In this document: positions 1-8,340 of the stretch, in pieces | Position numbering within the stretch: the first letter of the stretch is position 1 | How the letters are laid out: every line of letters starts with the position of its first letter | Source: a virus | DNA: 61,439 nucleotides | Strand: one strand, 5' to 3' | IMG/VR virus record: IMGVR_UViG_3300043256_000338 | Location: 1 to 61,439 of that record | Notes under the pieces: generated by a model | The model's input: only the letters and a program-made list of their open reading frames with translations | The model's database searches: none | Told to the model about the DNA's origin: nothing | Made by a program: the position numbers and the translations under genes

Positions 1-127
1 CACCGGTCCATCAGGATTCGTTGATCCACCACCTCGGAGCATGAGCAGGTCTTCCTCCGAGAGGATCTTCTTTAGTTCTTCATCGAACGTCATTTCCGTG
101 AGTCCGCGGTCTGCCATCAGCTTGTGA
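1..127. repeat. Terminal direct repeat, left copy
   Basis: These 127 bases are identical to the last 127 bases of the window. An exact repeat of this odd length at both ends is the usual sign of a circular or circularly permuted molecule assembled with a fixed overlap. It lies inside the portal gene, whose frame continues without a break across the join. It is most likely an assembly overlap rather than a biological repeat. Confidence 0.95.
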
Positions 128-1488
128 ATCGACTCGAAAGACCACGGTGCACCCTGCATCTTCGCAGTCAGATAGTCGACCAGAGTCCTGCCGGATAGTT
201 CGTCATCGACGAAATCGAGGTTGGGAGTAACCACGACCTCCGCATCGTTAGCCCCTACCCAACGAGCCAGGATCTTCAGGATCTGCTCGAGCGCAAAAGC
301 TCCGGTCAACGCTATCTGGTTCAGCGTTGCGGTACGGGCCGAGACGCGCACCTTGAGTGCCTCGCCCGACTCGGCATCGTTCGACGTCGTGTCGAGCATC
401 TGCCCGGCCTTCTGCGCCGCACGTCGATAGTCGTTCTCGAGCGAGCTCCGCATCTCCGAAAGGCCAGTAGAATCGACGCCGATAAACTTCGCGTCACCCT
501 CGAAGTTAGGAATGTTGATCGAAGCGCCGGCCCCGATCCGATGCTTTTCATCCTTCCCACCACCGATCACAACAAGCGTGTCCTGCCCCTGCATGAACAA
601 CGCTTGGCGATAGTCGGCCTCGCCACGGTAGATCGTCAACGACAGGTCGGACACACCCATGAGCGGCGGTTCGTCTGGCTCGGCGGTGATATCCTTCGTG
701 TTCACGAAAACGAATGGGATCTCGCTCGTGGGAGTGCCAGCAATCTGCACCTCGTCCATCTGGTCCTCGGAGAACTCCTGCTTGTTGTCGCGGAACACCC
801 CGACCCGGTAGACACCCTCGCCCTCTGGCTCGTCCTCATCGACGTCTCCCAACAGAAGGATCCGATACTTCTCAACCTCTTTCCATTCGAAGCTCGTCTG
901 GCGTTCAAAACCAGACTCGTTAAGAGAAACGAAGTTGAGATTCTGAGGCTCAGTAACCTCGATCCGGTCATCTCCGGTACCACCGTCCAGCTCGCGCGAC
1001 TGCTGGCCCTCGTCCCAGTTGATGACGTGCTCGGCGATATACGTGGCGAGGTACGGGGTCCCAGCCCGCTCGCCGGAATCGATCACGTCAGCAAGGATGC
1101 CAAGCCGGCCGGCAGTCAGCTGCTCCTCATTGATTCGCCGCAAGAGCATCTCGAGAGACTCGTTCCGAAGGGTCGCCTTCGTCCTCATGTCCTCGAGCTG
1201 AGAGGGGAGCTCGATGGTCGGAGGCTTGTTGTGCATGATCCCCAACATCGCCTCTCGGGCTTCCTTCACGAGGTCAGGGAATACCGCGCGCAGCCGATAA
1301 GATTTGTACGCCTTCCACCCGTCCGACTCCGTGCTGGTCTCCCCACCGTCAGCGACCATTCCAGATGTCATCGGGAGATATTCGACGCCCTTTGCTTTCA
1401 CGATGCGCTCGCCTCGCATCGTATCGCGCATCTGCAGCCACTCGGGCTCGTGCTCTGAGTAAAGCGGGTGCTTCGAATCGACGCCCAT
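1..1488 (-). CDS. Portal protein, DUF4055 type (N-terminal 496 codons)
   Basis: Forms the dodecameric ring through which DNA enters and leaves the head. The open frame starts at ATG 1488 and runs off the left edge. Joined to 61253-61439 it gives a 515-aa protein ending in a low-complexity acidic, Ser/Gly-rich tail. The N-terminus has the EPEW-x-MRD and YLPMTSGM features I associate with DUF4055 phage portals, and the size and its place directly after the large terminase agree. It begins 10 bases after the terminase stop. At its other end its TGA overlaps the ATG of the membrane/coiled-coil gene. The family assignment is from recognised motifs and synteny, not a search. Confidence 0.88.
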   Translation of the reverse strand, partial: MGVDSKHPLYSEHEPEWLQMRDTMRGERIVKAKGVEYLPMTSGMVADGGETSTESDGWKAYKSYRLRAVFPDLVKEAREAMLGIMHNKPPTIELPSQLEDMRTKATLRNESLEMLLRRINEEQLTAGRLGILADVIDSGERAGTPYLATYIAEHVINWDEGQQSRELDGGTGDDRIEVTEPQNLNFVSLNESGFERQTSFEWKEVEKYRILLLGDVDEDEPEGEGVYRVGVFRDNKQEFSEDQMDEVQIAGTPTSEIPFVFVNTKDITAEPDEPPLMGVSDLSLTIYRGEADYRQALFMQGQDTLVVIGGGKDEKHRIGAGASINIPNFEGDAKFIGVDSTGLSEMRSSLENDYRRAAQKAGQMLDTTSNDAESGEALKVRVSARTATLNQIALTGAFALEQILKILARWVGANDAEVVVTPNLDFVDDELSGRTLVDYLTAKMQGAPWSFESIHKLMADRGLTEMTFDEELKKILSEEDLLMLRGGGSTNPDGPV

Positions 1489-1498
1489 CAGGTGCCTC

Positions 1499-3064
1499 TC
1501 AGTACATTCCTACGGTCTTGCCGCCTGACACCGTCGTGCCGACCGCTCGCACCCGATACCGAACCTCGTCGCCGATGTGGTCCTCGGCGTCCGTGTCGAC
1601 ATCGTCCATGTCGCCATCCTCGTCGCGCGGGAGAGAGAGCACTGTCCGGAGGAACTGAGGGTTGTGATCGCCGACGACGAAGAGGCCAGGCTCCTCCCGA
1701 GGGAGCCCCTTCCGGGGCTTGGCCGCCTTCATCATCTTCCGCATCATCTCCCAGCCCATCTTCCGCGAGCCGGCGCGCTTGTCCGCCCGCGCCCACTCAA
1801 CCCCCTGGTAGACCCGACCTTCGATCCGGACCGGCTGGGTCATGTCCATCCCGATGGACGTCCCATTCTCGACCGTGAAGATCGAGCTGTCGGCCGGGCC
1901 GGGCAGGACAACCGACTGGTTCCCCTTGCGCCAGCCCCACATCATCTCGCGCTCGACGATCCCTGCAGCGACGTCGATCGCCAGCATCCGAACACCCTCA
2001 TTCGCACGTCCCGTCCAGCCGTACCATTCTCGCACCCGGAATAAATCACCCCTCACCGTAGAAAGCCAGCCACGACCCGGGAGCAGCAGGTCAGAACCGT
2101 TCGACTGTGCGTACCATCCGACAGAGAAGGGCTTAGACGACCCCCAGTCGAAGGCACGGTCGATCTTCCAGTCACGTGGGATATCGAAAGCCGGTAGGCT
2201 GTTGTACTTAGACCAGACGTCGTCGAACATCCCGCCGGCGACGATGTCCCAGCTCCCGTAGAGCCACGCCTTCGCCATAGCCTCGTTCGCGGCGGACCCG
2301 ATGATCCCGGATTTGTAGTCAGGGTCGTGCTTGAGCAGGATCTTGTTCTCGTCGATGTGGCCGTGGATCGCAGCACGTGGCCGTAGTTTCCGCCCCTTCT
2401 GGTCGACCGGCTCCATCTGGACAACCGTATTCCACCACTGACCATGGAGCATCCAACGATCCTTGACCCAGTTGGTACCAACCCCATAGGGGTTCGAGTT
2501 GGACCGGATCTTCCGCGGCACGCCCGGCTTGGACGACCGGCAGCACGAGAACATCGACGTGTAGCAGCGGTCGTCCGCCCAGGCCGTGAGCTCCTCCCAG
2601 CCGATCCAGGGGTATTCGTGCCCGTGGTAGTTCCAGTAGTCCTCCGGGCGCGCCATGTGGCGGAACCGAAACACCTCGCCTGTCGGCCAGACCCAGGACA
2701 TCCGACTCCAGTTGAACCGCGCCTGGGGGAAAATGAGCTTGAACCATCGGTGGGTCTTCGCGACGACATCCCCGAGCTGAGGGTACGTCTTCCGGAATAG
2801 GATCCCCGACCAGGCGTCCCCTAGCCCACGCCCGACGTGCTGGGCGTAGTCCATGATGAGGCCGTCGGTCTTGCCCGGTCCACGCGTCCCGTGGTACAGC
2901 ACCTCGAACAACGGGCACTCCAGGAACTCCGTTTGCGAGCCGGCCTGCGGCCTCCAAACCACGCCACTCTTTGGCATCGCATTTTCGCGCGCCCTCGCAT
3001 CGCGATACGAATCGTCGAACTCCTGCCCCTCAGCGACCGACGGCGTGTAGTTGAACTCCCCCAT
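1499..3064 (-). CDS. terL: Terminase large subunit
   Basis: ATP-driven DNA packaging motor with a headful or cohesive-end nuclease. The 521-aa protein has a Walker A loop GTRGPGKT at residues 59-66, followed by FRKTYPQL. A Walker B region YPWIGWEE lies at about 151-158, with the Glu pair as catalytic glutamates. A C-terminal RNase H-like nuclease strand FDWGSSKPF begins near residue 305 with the expected Asp. Length is normal for the family. Its ATG overlaps the TGA of the small subunit (TGATG), indicating translational coupling. The portal gene follows after 10 bases. Confidence 0.93.
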   Translation of the reverse strand: MGEFNYTPSVAEGQEFDDSYRDARARENAMPKSGVVWRPQAGSQTEFLECPLFEVLYHGTRGPGKTDGLIMDYAQHVGRGLGDAWSGILFRKTYPQLGDVVAKTHRWFKLIFPQARFNWSRMSWVWPTGEVFRFRHMARPEDYWNYHGHEYPWIGWEELTAWADDRCYTSMFSCCRSSKPGVPRKIRSNSNPYGVGTNWVKDRWMLHGQWWNTVVQMEPVDQKGRKLRPRAAIHGHIDENKILLKHDPDYKSGIIGSAANEAMAKAWLYGSWDIVAGGMFDDVWSKYNSLPAFDIPRDWKIDRAFDWGSSKPFSVGWYAQSNGSDLLLPGRGWLSTVRGDLFRVREWYGWTGRANEGVRMLAIDVAAGIVEREMMWGWRKGNQSVVLPGPADSSIFTVENGTSIGMDMTQPVRIEGRVYQGVEWARADKRAGSRKMGWEMMRKMMKAAKPRKGLPREEPGLFVVGDHNPQFLRTVLSLPRDEDGDMDDVDTDAEDHIGDEVRYRVRAVGTTVSGGKTVGMY

Positions 3065-3555
3065 CAGCCGACGTCATCGCCGGTGGGATCCTCACGGCCG
3101 ACGTTCCCAGCCTCAGCGCGTGCGACCCACTCGTCCGATGACATAGCCGCTGGCACCAGGAGCACACCAGTGTTCGAAGAGATCTCAACCTCGGTCCTCT
3201 CGCTCCAACCGGCACGCGCCTTCAGGAAGAAGATCGCGGCAGCCACCGAACCCTGCCCGGTCCCGAGCGCCTTCTTGTACAGCGAATTGGCGACCTTCGA
3301 GATGGCGATCGCGCCCCCCTGGTCGAGCTCATTCCGGAAGTACTTGTGAAGGGTCGCCTTCCCGATGCCGGACTTCGTCCTCGAGTTGATGGTGATCGAC
3401 GCGATCTGGTCATGCTTCAAGCCGAACCCGACCAGTGCCCGGACCTGGTCCCGCTGCGCGACCGTCGGCTTGAACCTGGGCGGCACGCCCCGCATCATCT
3501 TCTTCTTCGCCGTCTTCTTCTTCGCCACGCGTTTCGTCTTCTTCTTCGCAGCCAT
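3064..3555 (-). CDS. Terminase small subunit (probable)
   Basis: Probable DNA-recognition subunit of the packaging motor. The 163-aa protein starts with a very Lys-rich N-terminus (about 20 residues), then a helical region resembling a helix-turn-helix (VRALVGFGLKHDQIAS, then KATLHKYFRNEL). A helical oligomerisation-like segment and an acidic tail follow. It is encoded immediately before terL with a one-base overlap. I recognise the TerS-like layout rather than a specific family. The basic N-terminus may aid DNA binding. Confidence 0.75.
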   Translation of the reverse strand: MAAKKKTKRVAKKKTAKKKMMRGVPPRFKPTVAQRDQVRALVGFGLKHDQIASITINSRTKSGIGKATLHKYFRNELDQGGAIAISKVANSLYKKALGTGQGSVAAAIFFLKARAGWSERTEVEISSNTGVLLVPAAMSSDEWVARAEAGNVGREDPTGDDVG

Positions 3556-3588
3556 GCCACGAACTCCATCCTCCGCCCCATGGGCGGT

Positions 3589-4971
3589 CTATCGCCGCGC
3601 TTCCGCAGCTTCCGCAAACGTGTCCTTCGTTTGCTCGAGGACTGCAGCCATGCCGGTCCTCTTCTCCCACCTGGCGATCGCCACGTCGACGTACCCAGGA
3701 TCGAGCTCGATCGCGTAGCAGGCGCGACCGAGCAGCTCACACGCGATCAAGGTCGTGCCGGTCCCACAGAACGGCTCGTAAACAGACTCCGTGTCGTGGT
3801 TTCGGATCGCTCGTGCCATGCATTCGAGCGGCTTCTGGGTGCCATGATGCGACCCGTCCCCGTCGTCGGTAACGGGGATGTCCCACCAGGTGGACTGGCG
3901 CCGATTCGCCGACCAGCGAGCCTTCGACCCACTGCGGACCACGTACCAGGCCGAGTCGTGCTCGTCTACGTAGTCCTCGCAGGCGAGAGCGCTCTGCAAC
4001 TCGGCGATGACCGCATCCTTGTCGCCGTCCGGGATCTCGTCCGGCCGGACAGCGTAGAGACACGACTCGTGGTGCCAGTAGTAAGCGCCCCGGGAGAGGG
4101 CAAAGCGGGACTTCTTCCAGACGATCATGGAACGAGCCACGAACCCCACCCGCTCGAGCGACTGCAGCACCGTGGGCGCATGCAGCGACCCATGCCAAAC
4201 GTACGCAATATCACCCGGGAACAAGGCCCATGCCTGCCCCCAATCGGAGCGATCGTCGTTCAACACCTTCCCGGTGCGCTTGGTGGCAGAGACGCCGGTC
4301 TTGTTTCGCCACTCAGGGTTGTACTCCACGCCGTACGGCGGGTCCGTCACCATCAGGGGGGGAGCGGCGCCGTCCAGGACCACGGCCACCGTGTCGCGGT
4401 CCGTCGAGTCCCCACAAGCCAGCCGGTGGCTCCCCAGGAGCCAGACATCACCCAAACGGGACACCGGATCGTCCGGCTTCGGTGGAGCCACGTCGTCCTC
4501 ACCTGACAGGTCCCCCGTGTCGAGGATGTCGTTCAGCTCCCCGAGCTCGAAGCCCATGAGCTCGAGATCGAACCCGTCCTCCTGTAGCCCCTCGAGCTCC
4601 ACCTTGAGCAGCTCGGTGTCCCAGCCGGCGTTCTCGGCGAGCTTGTTGTCGGCGATCACGTACGCCCGCTTCTGGGCCTCCGACCAGCCCACGGCTACCA
4701 TGGCCGGGACGTGCTCGATGCCCAGCTTGGACGCCGCCAGCACCCGGCAGTGGCCGGCGATGATCCCGCCGGCGTCGTCGATCAGGATCGGAACCGTCCA
4801 CCCCCACTCGCGAATCGAGGCAGCCACCTGCTCGACCTGCATCTGGGTGTGCGTCCGCGCGTTGCGCGCGTAGGGGACCAGATCCGAGACCGGGACCATC
4901 TCGACCGTCTCCGCCGGCCATGCCGGGCCAGAAACGACCTTCTCCGCCTTCTTCTTGGTTTTCTTCGCCAT
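3589..4971 (-). CDS. ParB-domain DNA methyltransferase (adenine or N4-cytosine)
   Basis: Likely S-adenosylmethionine-dependent amino-methyltransferase that modifies phage DNA. Residues about 20-95 form a ParB/sulfiredoxin-like N-domain (VPVSDLVPYARNART, then IIAGHCRVLAA). This type commonly precedes phage methyltransferases and lacks the ParB HTH and C-terminal domains. The catalytic motif DPPY is at about 210-213 and the SAM-binding FCGTGTT at about 401-407, so motif IV comes before motif I as in the beta class. I chose ATG 4971 (460 aa) because it overlaps the upstream stop (TGATG); a start at 5001 would add 10 residues. No restriction enzyme partner is visible, so it is probably an orphan anti-restriction enzyme. 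Confidence 0.9.
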   Translation of the reverse strand: MAKKTKKKAEKVVSGPAWPAETVEMVPVSDLVPYARNARTHTQMQVEQVAASIREWGWTVPILIDDAGGIIAGHCRVLAASKLGIEHVPAMVAVGWSEAQKRAYVIADNKLAENAGWDTELLKVELEGLQEDGFDLELMGFELGELNDILDTGDLSGEDDVAPPKPDDPVSRLGDVWLLGSHRLACGDSTDRDTVAVVLDGAAPPLMVTDPPYGVEYNPEWRNKTGVSATKRTGKVLNDDRSDWGQAWALFPGDIAYVWHGSLHAPTVLQSLERVGFVARSMIVWKKSRFALSRGAYYWHHESCLYAVRPDEIPDGDKDAVIAELQSALACEDYVDEHDSAWYVVRSGSKARWSANRRQSTWWDIPVTDDGDGSHHGTQKPLECMARAIRNHDTESVYEPFCGTGTTLIACELLGRACYAIELDPGYVDVAIARWEKRTGMAAVLEQTKDTFAEAAEARR

Positions 4972-5294
4972 CAAGTCAGATGCTCCGGAAGCTCTAGGCA
5001 TGGAACGGTCTTCCCTGCTAGGTCATGCGTACAATCGTTCAGGAACCGGATCTCTCCATCCGTCATGAATAGATGGCACACTGGGACAGTGGGGTTTGTC
5101 GACCCGCGATTCATCAGAAGGCTGGGCGTGAACGAGGGGCGTTCAAGATTGCCATTGAATGTCCAGTGAGGAACCTCATATCGGTGGTTCCCCTTGCACC
5201 CTGGGCACCAGAACCAATACGAGACACACCCCGTATCCTCGCCATGCATTGTGACCTTTGAGACGCGGAGCTTCTGCGGTTGCTGATCGCTCAC
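4971..5294 (-). CDS. DUF6527-like small protein
   Basis: A 107-aa protein of unknown function. It has a CPGC motif in FWCPGCKGNHRYEV, then WTFNGNLERPSFTPSLL, and near the C-terminus CHLFMTDGEIRFLNDCTH. This succession of metal-ligand-like Cys/His residues and the P-S-F-x-P-S signature is what I know from DUF6527 phage proteins. It overlaps the next gene by one base and the previous gene by four, so it is coupled to the methyltransferase. Confidence 0.75.
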   Translation of the reverse strand: MSDQQPQKLRVSKVTMHGEDTGCVSYWFWCPGCKGNHRYEVPHWTFNGNLERPSFTPSLLMNRGSTNPTVPVCHLFMTDGEIRFLNDCTHDLAGKTVPCLELPEHLT

Positions 5295-5701
5295 GGCGCC
5301 GACCGTACCGCCGGGTAGGGCTCGTCAGCCGACGCCGCTATCCACCCGAATGCACGGACAGCCTTCCAGAAGTACCACGCCCGAATGCGACCCATGCCCG
5401 CATCGAGCAGTTGGAAGTGGAAGAAGTCGTCGACCACCTTGCGCTTCGAGGAGTAGAGAACCCCCATGCGGAGCAGCTGGTAGAAGACGTCATGGACCAG
5501 GGAAGGGCGCAGCGACTCGGGAGAGTCCCACGTAGGCCCGGACGGGCCGTCCCAACAATAGCCGGCCTTGACCGACAGCGTGCCAGTCTCGAGCAGCGTG
5601 AAGAACTCAGCCGCGTGCTCGAAACCGCGGACCGGGGTCACGGCCGTGTAGGGCTCGACCAGCCGGTACTTCCAGTTTCGCAGCGATTGGTACTTGATCA
5701 T
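5291..5701 (-). CDS. DUF1353-like protein
   Basis: A 136-aa protein resembling DUF1353, a phage family of unknown role. Typical features are SVKAGYCWDGPSGPTWDSPE, then LRPSLVHDVFYQLLRMG and a helix with DDFFHFQLLDAGM. I chose ATG 5701 because GGAAGGGG lies before it at a suitable distance; the open frame extends upstream to 5776 with low-quality sequence. The stop overlaps the next ATG by four bases. DUF1353 genes are often found near lysis or structural genes, but no function is established. Confidence 0.75.
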   Translation of the reverse strand: MIKYQSLRNWKYRLVEPYTAVTPVRGFEHAAEFFTLLETGTLSVKAGYCWDGPSGPTWDSPESLRPSLVHDVFYQLLRMGVLYSSKRKVVDDFFHFQLLDAGMGRIRAWYFWKAVRAFGWIAASADEPYPAVRSAP

Positions 5702-5830
5702 CGCAGCCACCCCTTCCTGGGACAGCTCGACGATATCGCGTGGAGGGGAGGAAGGGAAGGAAGCCGACAACGTCAAAAGGCAGAGCCCACCGCGGCAGGG
5801 TGAATCCTTCGCCGGCCGGACGGGGTCCTC

Positions 5831-6220
5831 TTACGGGTGAGTCTCTGCCATTGTCGTCTGCGTCCTGCGAAGATAGATCATCTCCCAGAAGACGGCAATC
5901 CCGAGTAAAGCGGCAATCTCATAGTTGTCGCCGTCGCCGCGGCCGATGTAGAGCTCGCCTTCCAGCCAAAACGGCCCTGGGCGTGTCGTCTGCCATGTGA
6001 ACTTCACGTCCTGCATCTCCGAGCCAGGGAAGCGGATATGCCCGCCACACGGGTTCAGATTGTGCTTCTTGACCCACGGGATGGCAGCCAACTGCCTGAG
6101 ATCCATGGCCTCGAGTTTACGGGCAGAGATCCCGAGCGACCGCGTGAACTGACGAACCGACCCGACGGCGGAGCCGACAAAGTTCACCTTCGGATTCCAG
6201 TGGTCTCGGAGGACACCCAT
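5831..6220 (-). CDS. Hypothetical protein, 129 aa
   Basis: Not recognised. The frame starts at ATG 6220, two bases after the stop of the small zinc-ribbon gene. The central part has HNLNPCGGHIRFPGS and a Trp-rich strand FTWQTTRPGPFWLEGELYIG. A hydrophobic stretch EIAALLGIAVFWEMIYL near the C-terminus could be a short membrane segment. About 130 bp of non-coding sequence separates it from the DUF1353 gene. Confidence 0.6.
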   Translation of the reverse strand: MGVLRDHWNPKVNFVGSAVGSVRQFTRSLGISARKLEAMDLRQLAAIPWVKKHNLNPCGGHIRFPGSEMQDVKFTWQTTRPGPFWLEGELYIGRGDGDNYEIAALLGIAVFWEMIYLRRTQTTMAETHP

Positions 6221-6221
6221 T

Positions 6222-6335
6222 TCACAACCAACTTCCGAAGGCAAAAGCACCGATAACGACTAGCACATCGACGATGCATTTCCAGATCACTCCTCGTCTA
6301 GCAACCCCCGGCGCGCCGCAGTATGGACACTTCAT
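6222..6335 (-). CDS. Zinc-ribbon membrane microprotein, 37 aa
   Basis: A tiny gene. The protein starts with MKCPYCGAPG and ends in a hydrophobic segment CIVDVLVVIGAFAFGSW that could span the membrane once. Its ATG follows the stop of the previous gene by two bases and GGGAGGGTGG provides a ribosome binding site. It therefore carries half a zinc knuckle (CPYC plus a later Cys) on a membrane anchor. Function is unknown. Confidence 0.55.
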   Translation of the reverse strand: MKCPYCGAPGVARRGVIWKCIVDVLVVIGAFAFGSWL

Positions 6336-6337
6336 TC

Positions 6338-6544
6338 TCACACCACCCTCCCGCCACTGGCTTCCCAGCCGGCGATGAACCCGAGCACATGAGAGCGCTC
6401 GTGATCCTTCGGCGCACGAAGACGATCGGTGTTCGTCTTCACCCGCATCCCCTTGAGCACCGCCCGACCTTCGATGATCCGGAGACTGAACTCGTAAGAG
6501 TCCCCCATGTAGGCGGAGAGCGCCGTCGTTAGGCGTTCCATCAA
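6338..6544 (-). CDS. Hypothetical protein, 68 aa
   Basis: Not recognised. A small basic protein ending in HVLGFIAGWEASGGRVV; the FIAGWEA pattern is frequent in small phage proteins of unknown role. The ATG overlaps the upstream stop by four bases (ATGA), so it belongs to the same operon. Confidence 0.6.
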   Translation of the reverse strand: MMERLTTALSAYMGDSYEFSLRIIEGRAVLKGMRVKTNTDRLRAPKDHERSHVLGFIAGWEASGGRVV

Positions 6545-6813
6545 TCCCCCGCTCGATCGTCGTGCCCTCGCTGGTGACTACAGACCAGCATGTCAAGGGC
6601 TCTAGCAGCGCAGTTCACCGCTACGCCCTTTGTCAGAAGTCCGGAAGAGACAAGATGGTCGGATATCTCTTCTACGGCATTGGCGACCAGGAGCTCCACC
6701 CGAGAACTGTTTGGCTCCTGGTCGCCAAACAGTTCTTCAATGAACACGTCCAAGGCGTCCCCCTCGTACTCATCGAACAAACGCCTGAGCTCCTTTCGGC
6801 TAGGTATCTTCAT
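6541..6813 (-). CDS. Hypothetical protein, 90 aa
   Basis: Not recognised. A mainly helical acidic protein (RRLFDEYEGDALDVFIEELF) with a short basic His-rich tail. ATG 6813 is preceded by GGTGAGGAG and lies just inside the end of the upstream gene. A longer start at 6837 would deepen the overlap and lacks a site. The stop overlaps the next ATG by four bases. Confidence 0.6.
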   Translation of the reverse strand: MKIPSRKELRRLFDEYEGDALDVFIEELFGDQEPNSSRVELLVANAVEEISDHLVSSGLLTKGVAVNCAARALDMLVCSHQRGHDDRAGD

Positions 6814-7183
6814 GCTTCGACTCCTCACCCTGGCCAAACGTCATCGAGTCGATACCTAGCCCCTCCCAGTGGGCGATGTACTTGGCCGCCTGAGCCTCCG
6901 CATCGAACACTTCACCACGCACACGGGCCCAGAGAGACCCCATGATCATGCCACTCAGATCGTCGCCGTGGACGAGACGGAAGCGCTTCTGGAAGTGCAG
7001 CGACAGCGGCGTCATTCGATCCCAGATCGACCAGCCATTCCGGAGATCCGTCCCAAACCAATGATGAAAAGCAGCCACTGAATGCTCACAGATAGACTCG
7101 CGATCCTTCTCCTCAAGCCCGAGGTACAACAGGTCAACCGCCTGCTCGAACGTCGTCGGGACGATGTCCTGTGGTAACTTCAT
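6800..7183 (-). CDS. DUF6794-like protein
   Basis: A 127-aa protein. The N-terminus PTTFEQAVDLLYLGLEEKD, then FHHWFGTDLRNGWSIWD and HGDDLSGMIMGSLWARVRG, follow the pattern I recall for DUF6794, a small helical family of unknown function. It is coupled by a four-base overlap to the upstream gene and overlaps the downstream start by 14 bases. Confidence 0.65.
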   Translation of the reverse strand: MKLPQDIVPTTFEQAVDLLYLGLEEKDRESICEHSVAAFHHWFGTDLRNGWSIWDRMTPLSLHFQKRFRLVHGDDLSGMIMGSLWARVRGEVFDAEAQAAKYIAHWEGLGIDSMTFGQGEESKHEDT

Positions 7184-7557
7184 GGCGTCGGCCAGACATC
7201 GTTGCGATGCCGGATCAGCGCCTCGATCATCTGGTCGGCAGCGAGTTTCGACTTCAGGCGGATAGCCATGGGCGGGATGTCGCCAGCGAGATGGAACGTG
7301 ATGTGGACCTGCGTAGCAGGACCCTTCCCGTCACGCTCTGGGCACCACGACCCGACGTGGTAACACTCGACCACGATCCTCGGCTCGTCGATGTTCTCCG
7401 GGATCCGGTTCACCGGCGGGAGCTCCGGGCTCGCGCCGTTCTTTAGCGACTCGAACGCAGAGATGCACCGTTTTTCCACGTCGGCAGCGACATGCTCTTC
7501 GACCGCGATGTACAGACACCGCAGCGCTTGCCGGGCTTCCGTCTCTGCGGGGGTCAT
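7180..7557 (-). CDS. Hypothetical protein, 125 aa
   Basis: Not recognised. A helical N-terminal half with paired Cys (LRCLYIAVEE, EKRCISAF) is followed by beta-rich sequence with VHITFHLAGDIPPMAIRLK and a helical end. ATG 7557 follows GGAGGAGGCGG. A strong hairpin lies just upstream at 7579-7603. The stop overlaps the next start by four bases. Confidence 0.6.
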   Translation of the reverse strand: MTPAETEARQALRCLYIAVEEHVAADVEKRCISAFESLKNGASPELPPVNRIPENIDEPRIVVECYHVGSWCPERDGKGPATQVHITFHLAGDIPPMAIRLKSKLAADQMIEALIRHRNDVWPTP

Positions 7558-7578
7558 TCCGCCTCCTCCTTTGGTAAA

Positions 7579-7603
7579 CCCGGCTCGGCAGCGCCGAGCC
7601 GGG
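7579..7603 (-). terminator. Intergenic GC hairpin
   Basis: A perfect 10-bp inverted repeat (CCCGGCTCGG and its complement) with a 5-nt loop lies in the short gap before the 7557 gene. On the minus strand it is followed only by GTTTACC, so it lacks a good U tract. It could be a weak terminator, a transcription pause or an mRNA-stabilising 5' structure. Confidence 0.4.
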
Positions 7604-7631
7604 CCGCATGGCGGCCGTTTCGATGGGCGCC

Positions 7632-7847
7632 CTACGTGGTAGCGGGAGCCTCAGCCGGCTCGGGCGGAGCAGCGCACTCCTCTGCGATCTGTTCCATCTT
7701 GTTGAGGCAAGCATGGATGTCATCAAGCTTGCCTAGCGGATCGTTGACCACCAGCGACAACGAGTTGCCCGTGCGCCTGAGCTTGATACCGCGAAGACGA
7801 GCATCCTCCGCAAGAACGTCCCACTTTGTCAGGAAACCATCGTTCAT
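7632..7847 (-). CDS. Hypothetical protein, 71 aa
   Basis: Not recognised. Starts at ATG 7847 with GGAAGGATCAAAGGG upstream; a longer in-frame start at 7895 lacks support. It has SLSLVVNDPLGKLDDIHAC, a helical segment and a Pro/Ala-rich acidic C-terminus. Confidence 0.5.
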   Translation of the reverse strand: MNDGFLTKWDVLAEDARLRGIKLRRTGNSLSLVVNDPLGKLDDIHACLNKMEQIAEECAAPPEPAEAPATT

Positions 7848-7933
7848 CCCTTTGATCCTTCCAGCGCCCGAATGAGCGCGTTGTATCCGTCCCACGAAGC
7901 AAGGCTCGTGGGCAAAGCCCCCATAGTAATCGG

Positions 7934-8161
7934 TTACGCCTCCCCCCGGAAGACCCGATCACGCTCGTTCATATCGCAGAGATTCCGATACAGGAACGCC
8001 CACCGGCCATCAGTGGCCTTGTGGACTCGCCTCCTGGCGAGAACTGCCGCTTTATCGACATCTCCGGCACAGTCCCCGTGCTTCACCTCAATACGGAAGT
8101 ACCCAGGTGCTCCCGGCTGGCCGGACCCGAGCGTCGCGTAGAACACGATCGAGTTGCTCAT
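7934..8161 (-). CDS. Hypothetical protein, 75 aa
   Basis: Not recognised. A small protein with beta-like N-terminal half (SIVFYATLGSGQPGAPGYFR) and a KAAVLARRRVHKATDGRW helix, reminiscent of small DNA-associated phage proteins. ATG 8161 overlaps the upstream stop by four bases. Confidence 0.55.
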   Translation of the reverse strand: MSNSIVFYATLGSGQPGAPGYFRIEVKHGDCAGDVDKAAVLARRRVHKATDGRWAFLYRNLCDMNERDRVFRGEA

Positions 8162-8340
8162 GACCCAGCCTCCTCGCGCAACGCGTCCAGAAGCTCGCGC
8201 CACACGTCCTCATACAGACAGACCTGGATTGGATCACACCCATCCTCGAGCGACCGGTCGAATGTAAGGATGAGCTCCCGCCGCCCCTGGGGGCTCGACT
8301 CGATGTAGAGGCCGTTCCCGAGGTATCTCCTGGTCAGCAT
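8158..8340 (-). CDS. Hypothetical protein, 60 aa
   Basis: Not recognised. A compact acidic protein with LILTFDRSLEDG and a C-terminal helix VWRELLDALREEAGS. Its ATG directly follows the TAG of the 49-codon gene upstream (TAGATG). Confidence 0.5.
   Translation of the reverse strand: MLTRRYLGNGLYIESSPQGRRELILTFDRSLEDGCDPIQVCLYEDVWRELLDALREEAGS

Noticed and set aside
541-1458. Long plus-strand ORF (305 codons)
   Set aside because: It is antisense to the portal gene, which has clear family motifs. GC-rich third positions create such shadow frames.
3346-4506. Plus-strand ORF of 386 codons
   Set aside because: Antisense to TerS and the methyltransferase. Arg/Pro/His-rich composition without domains.
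3589-4971. Methyltransferase ParB domain as the protein that binds the parS-like site
   Set aside because: It has only the N-terminal ParB-like fold. The HTH and C-terminal dimer domains needed for parS recognition and clamp loading are missing.
7891-7912. Hairpin CCCACGA / TCGTGGG as a terminator
   Set aside because: No U tract on either strand and only a 7-bp stem between two tightly packed genes.
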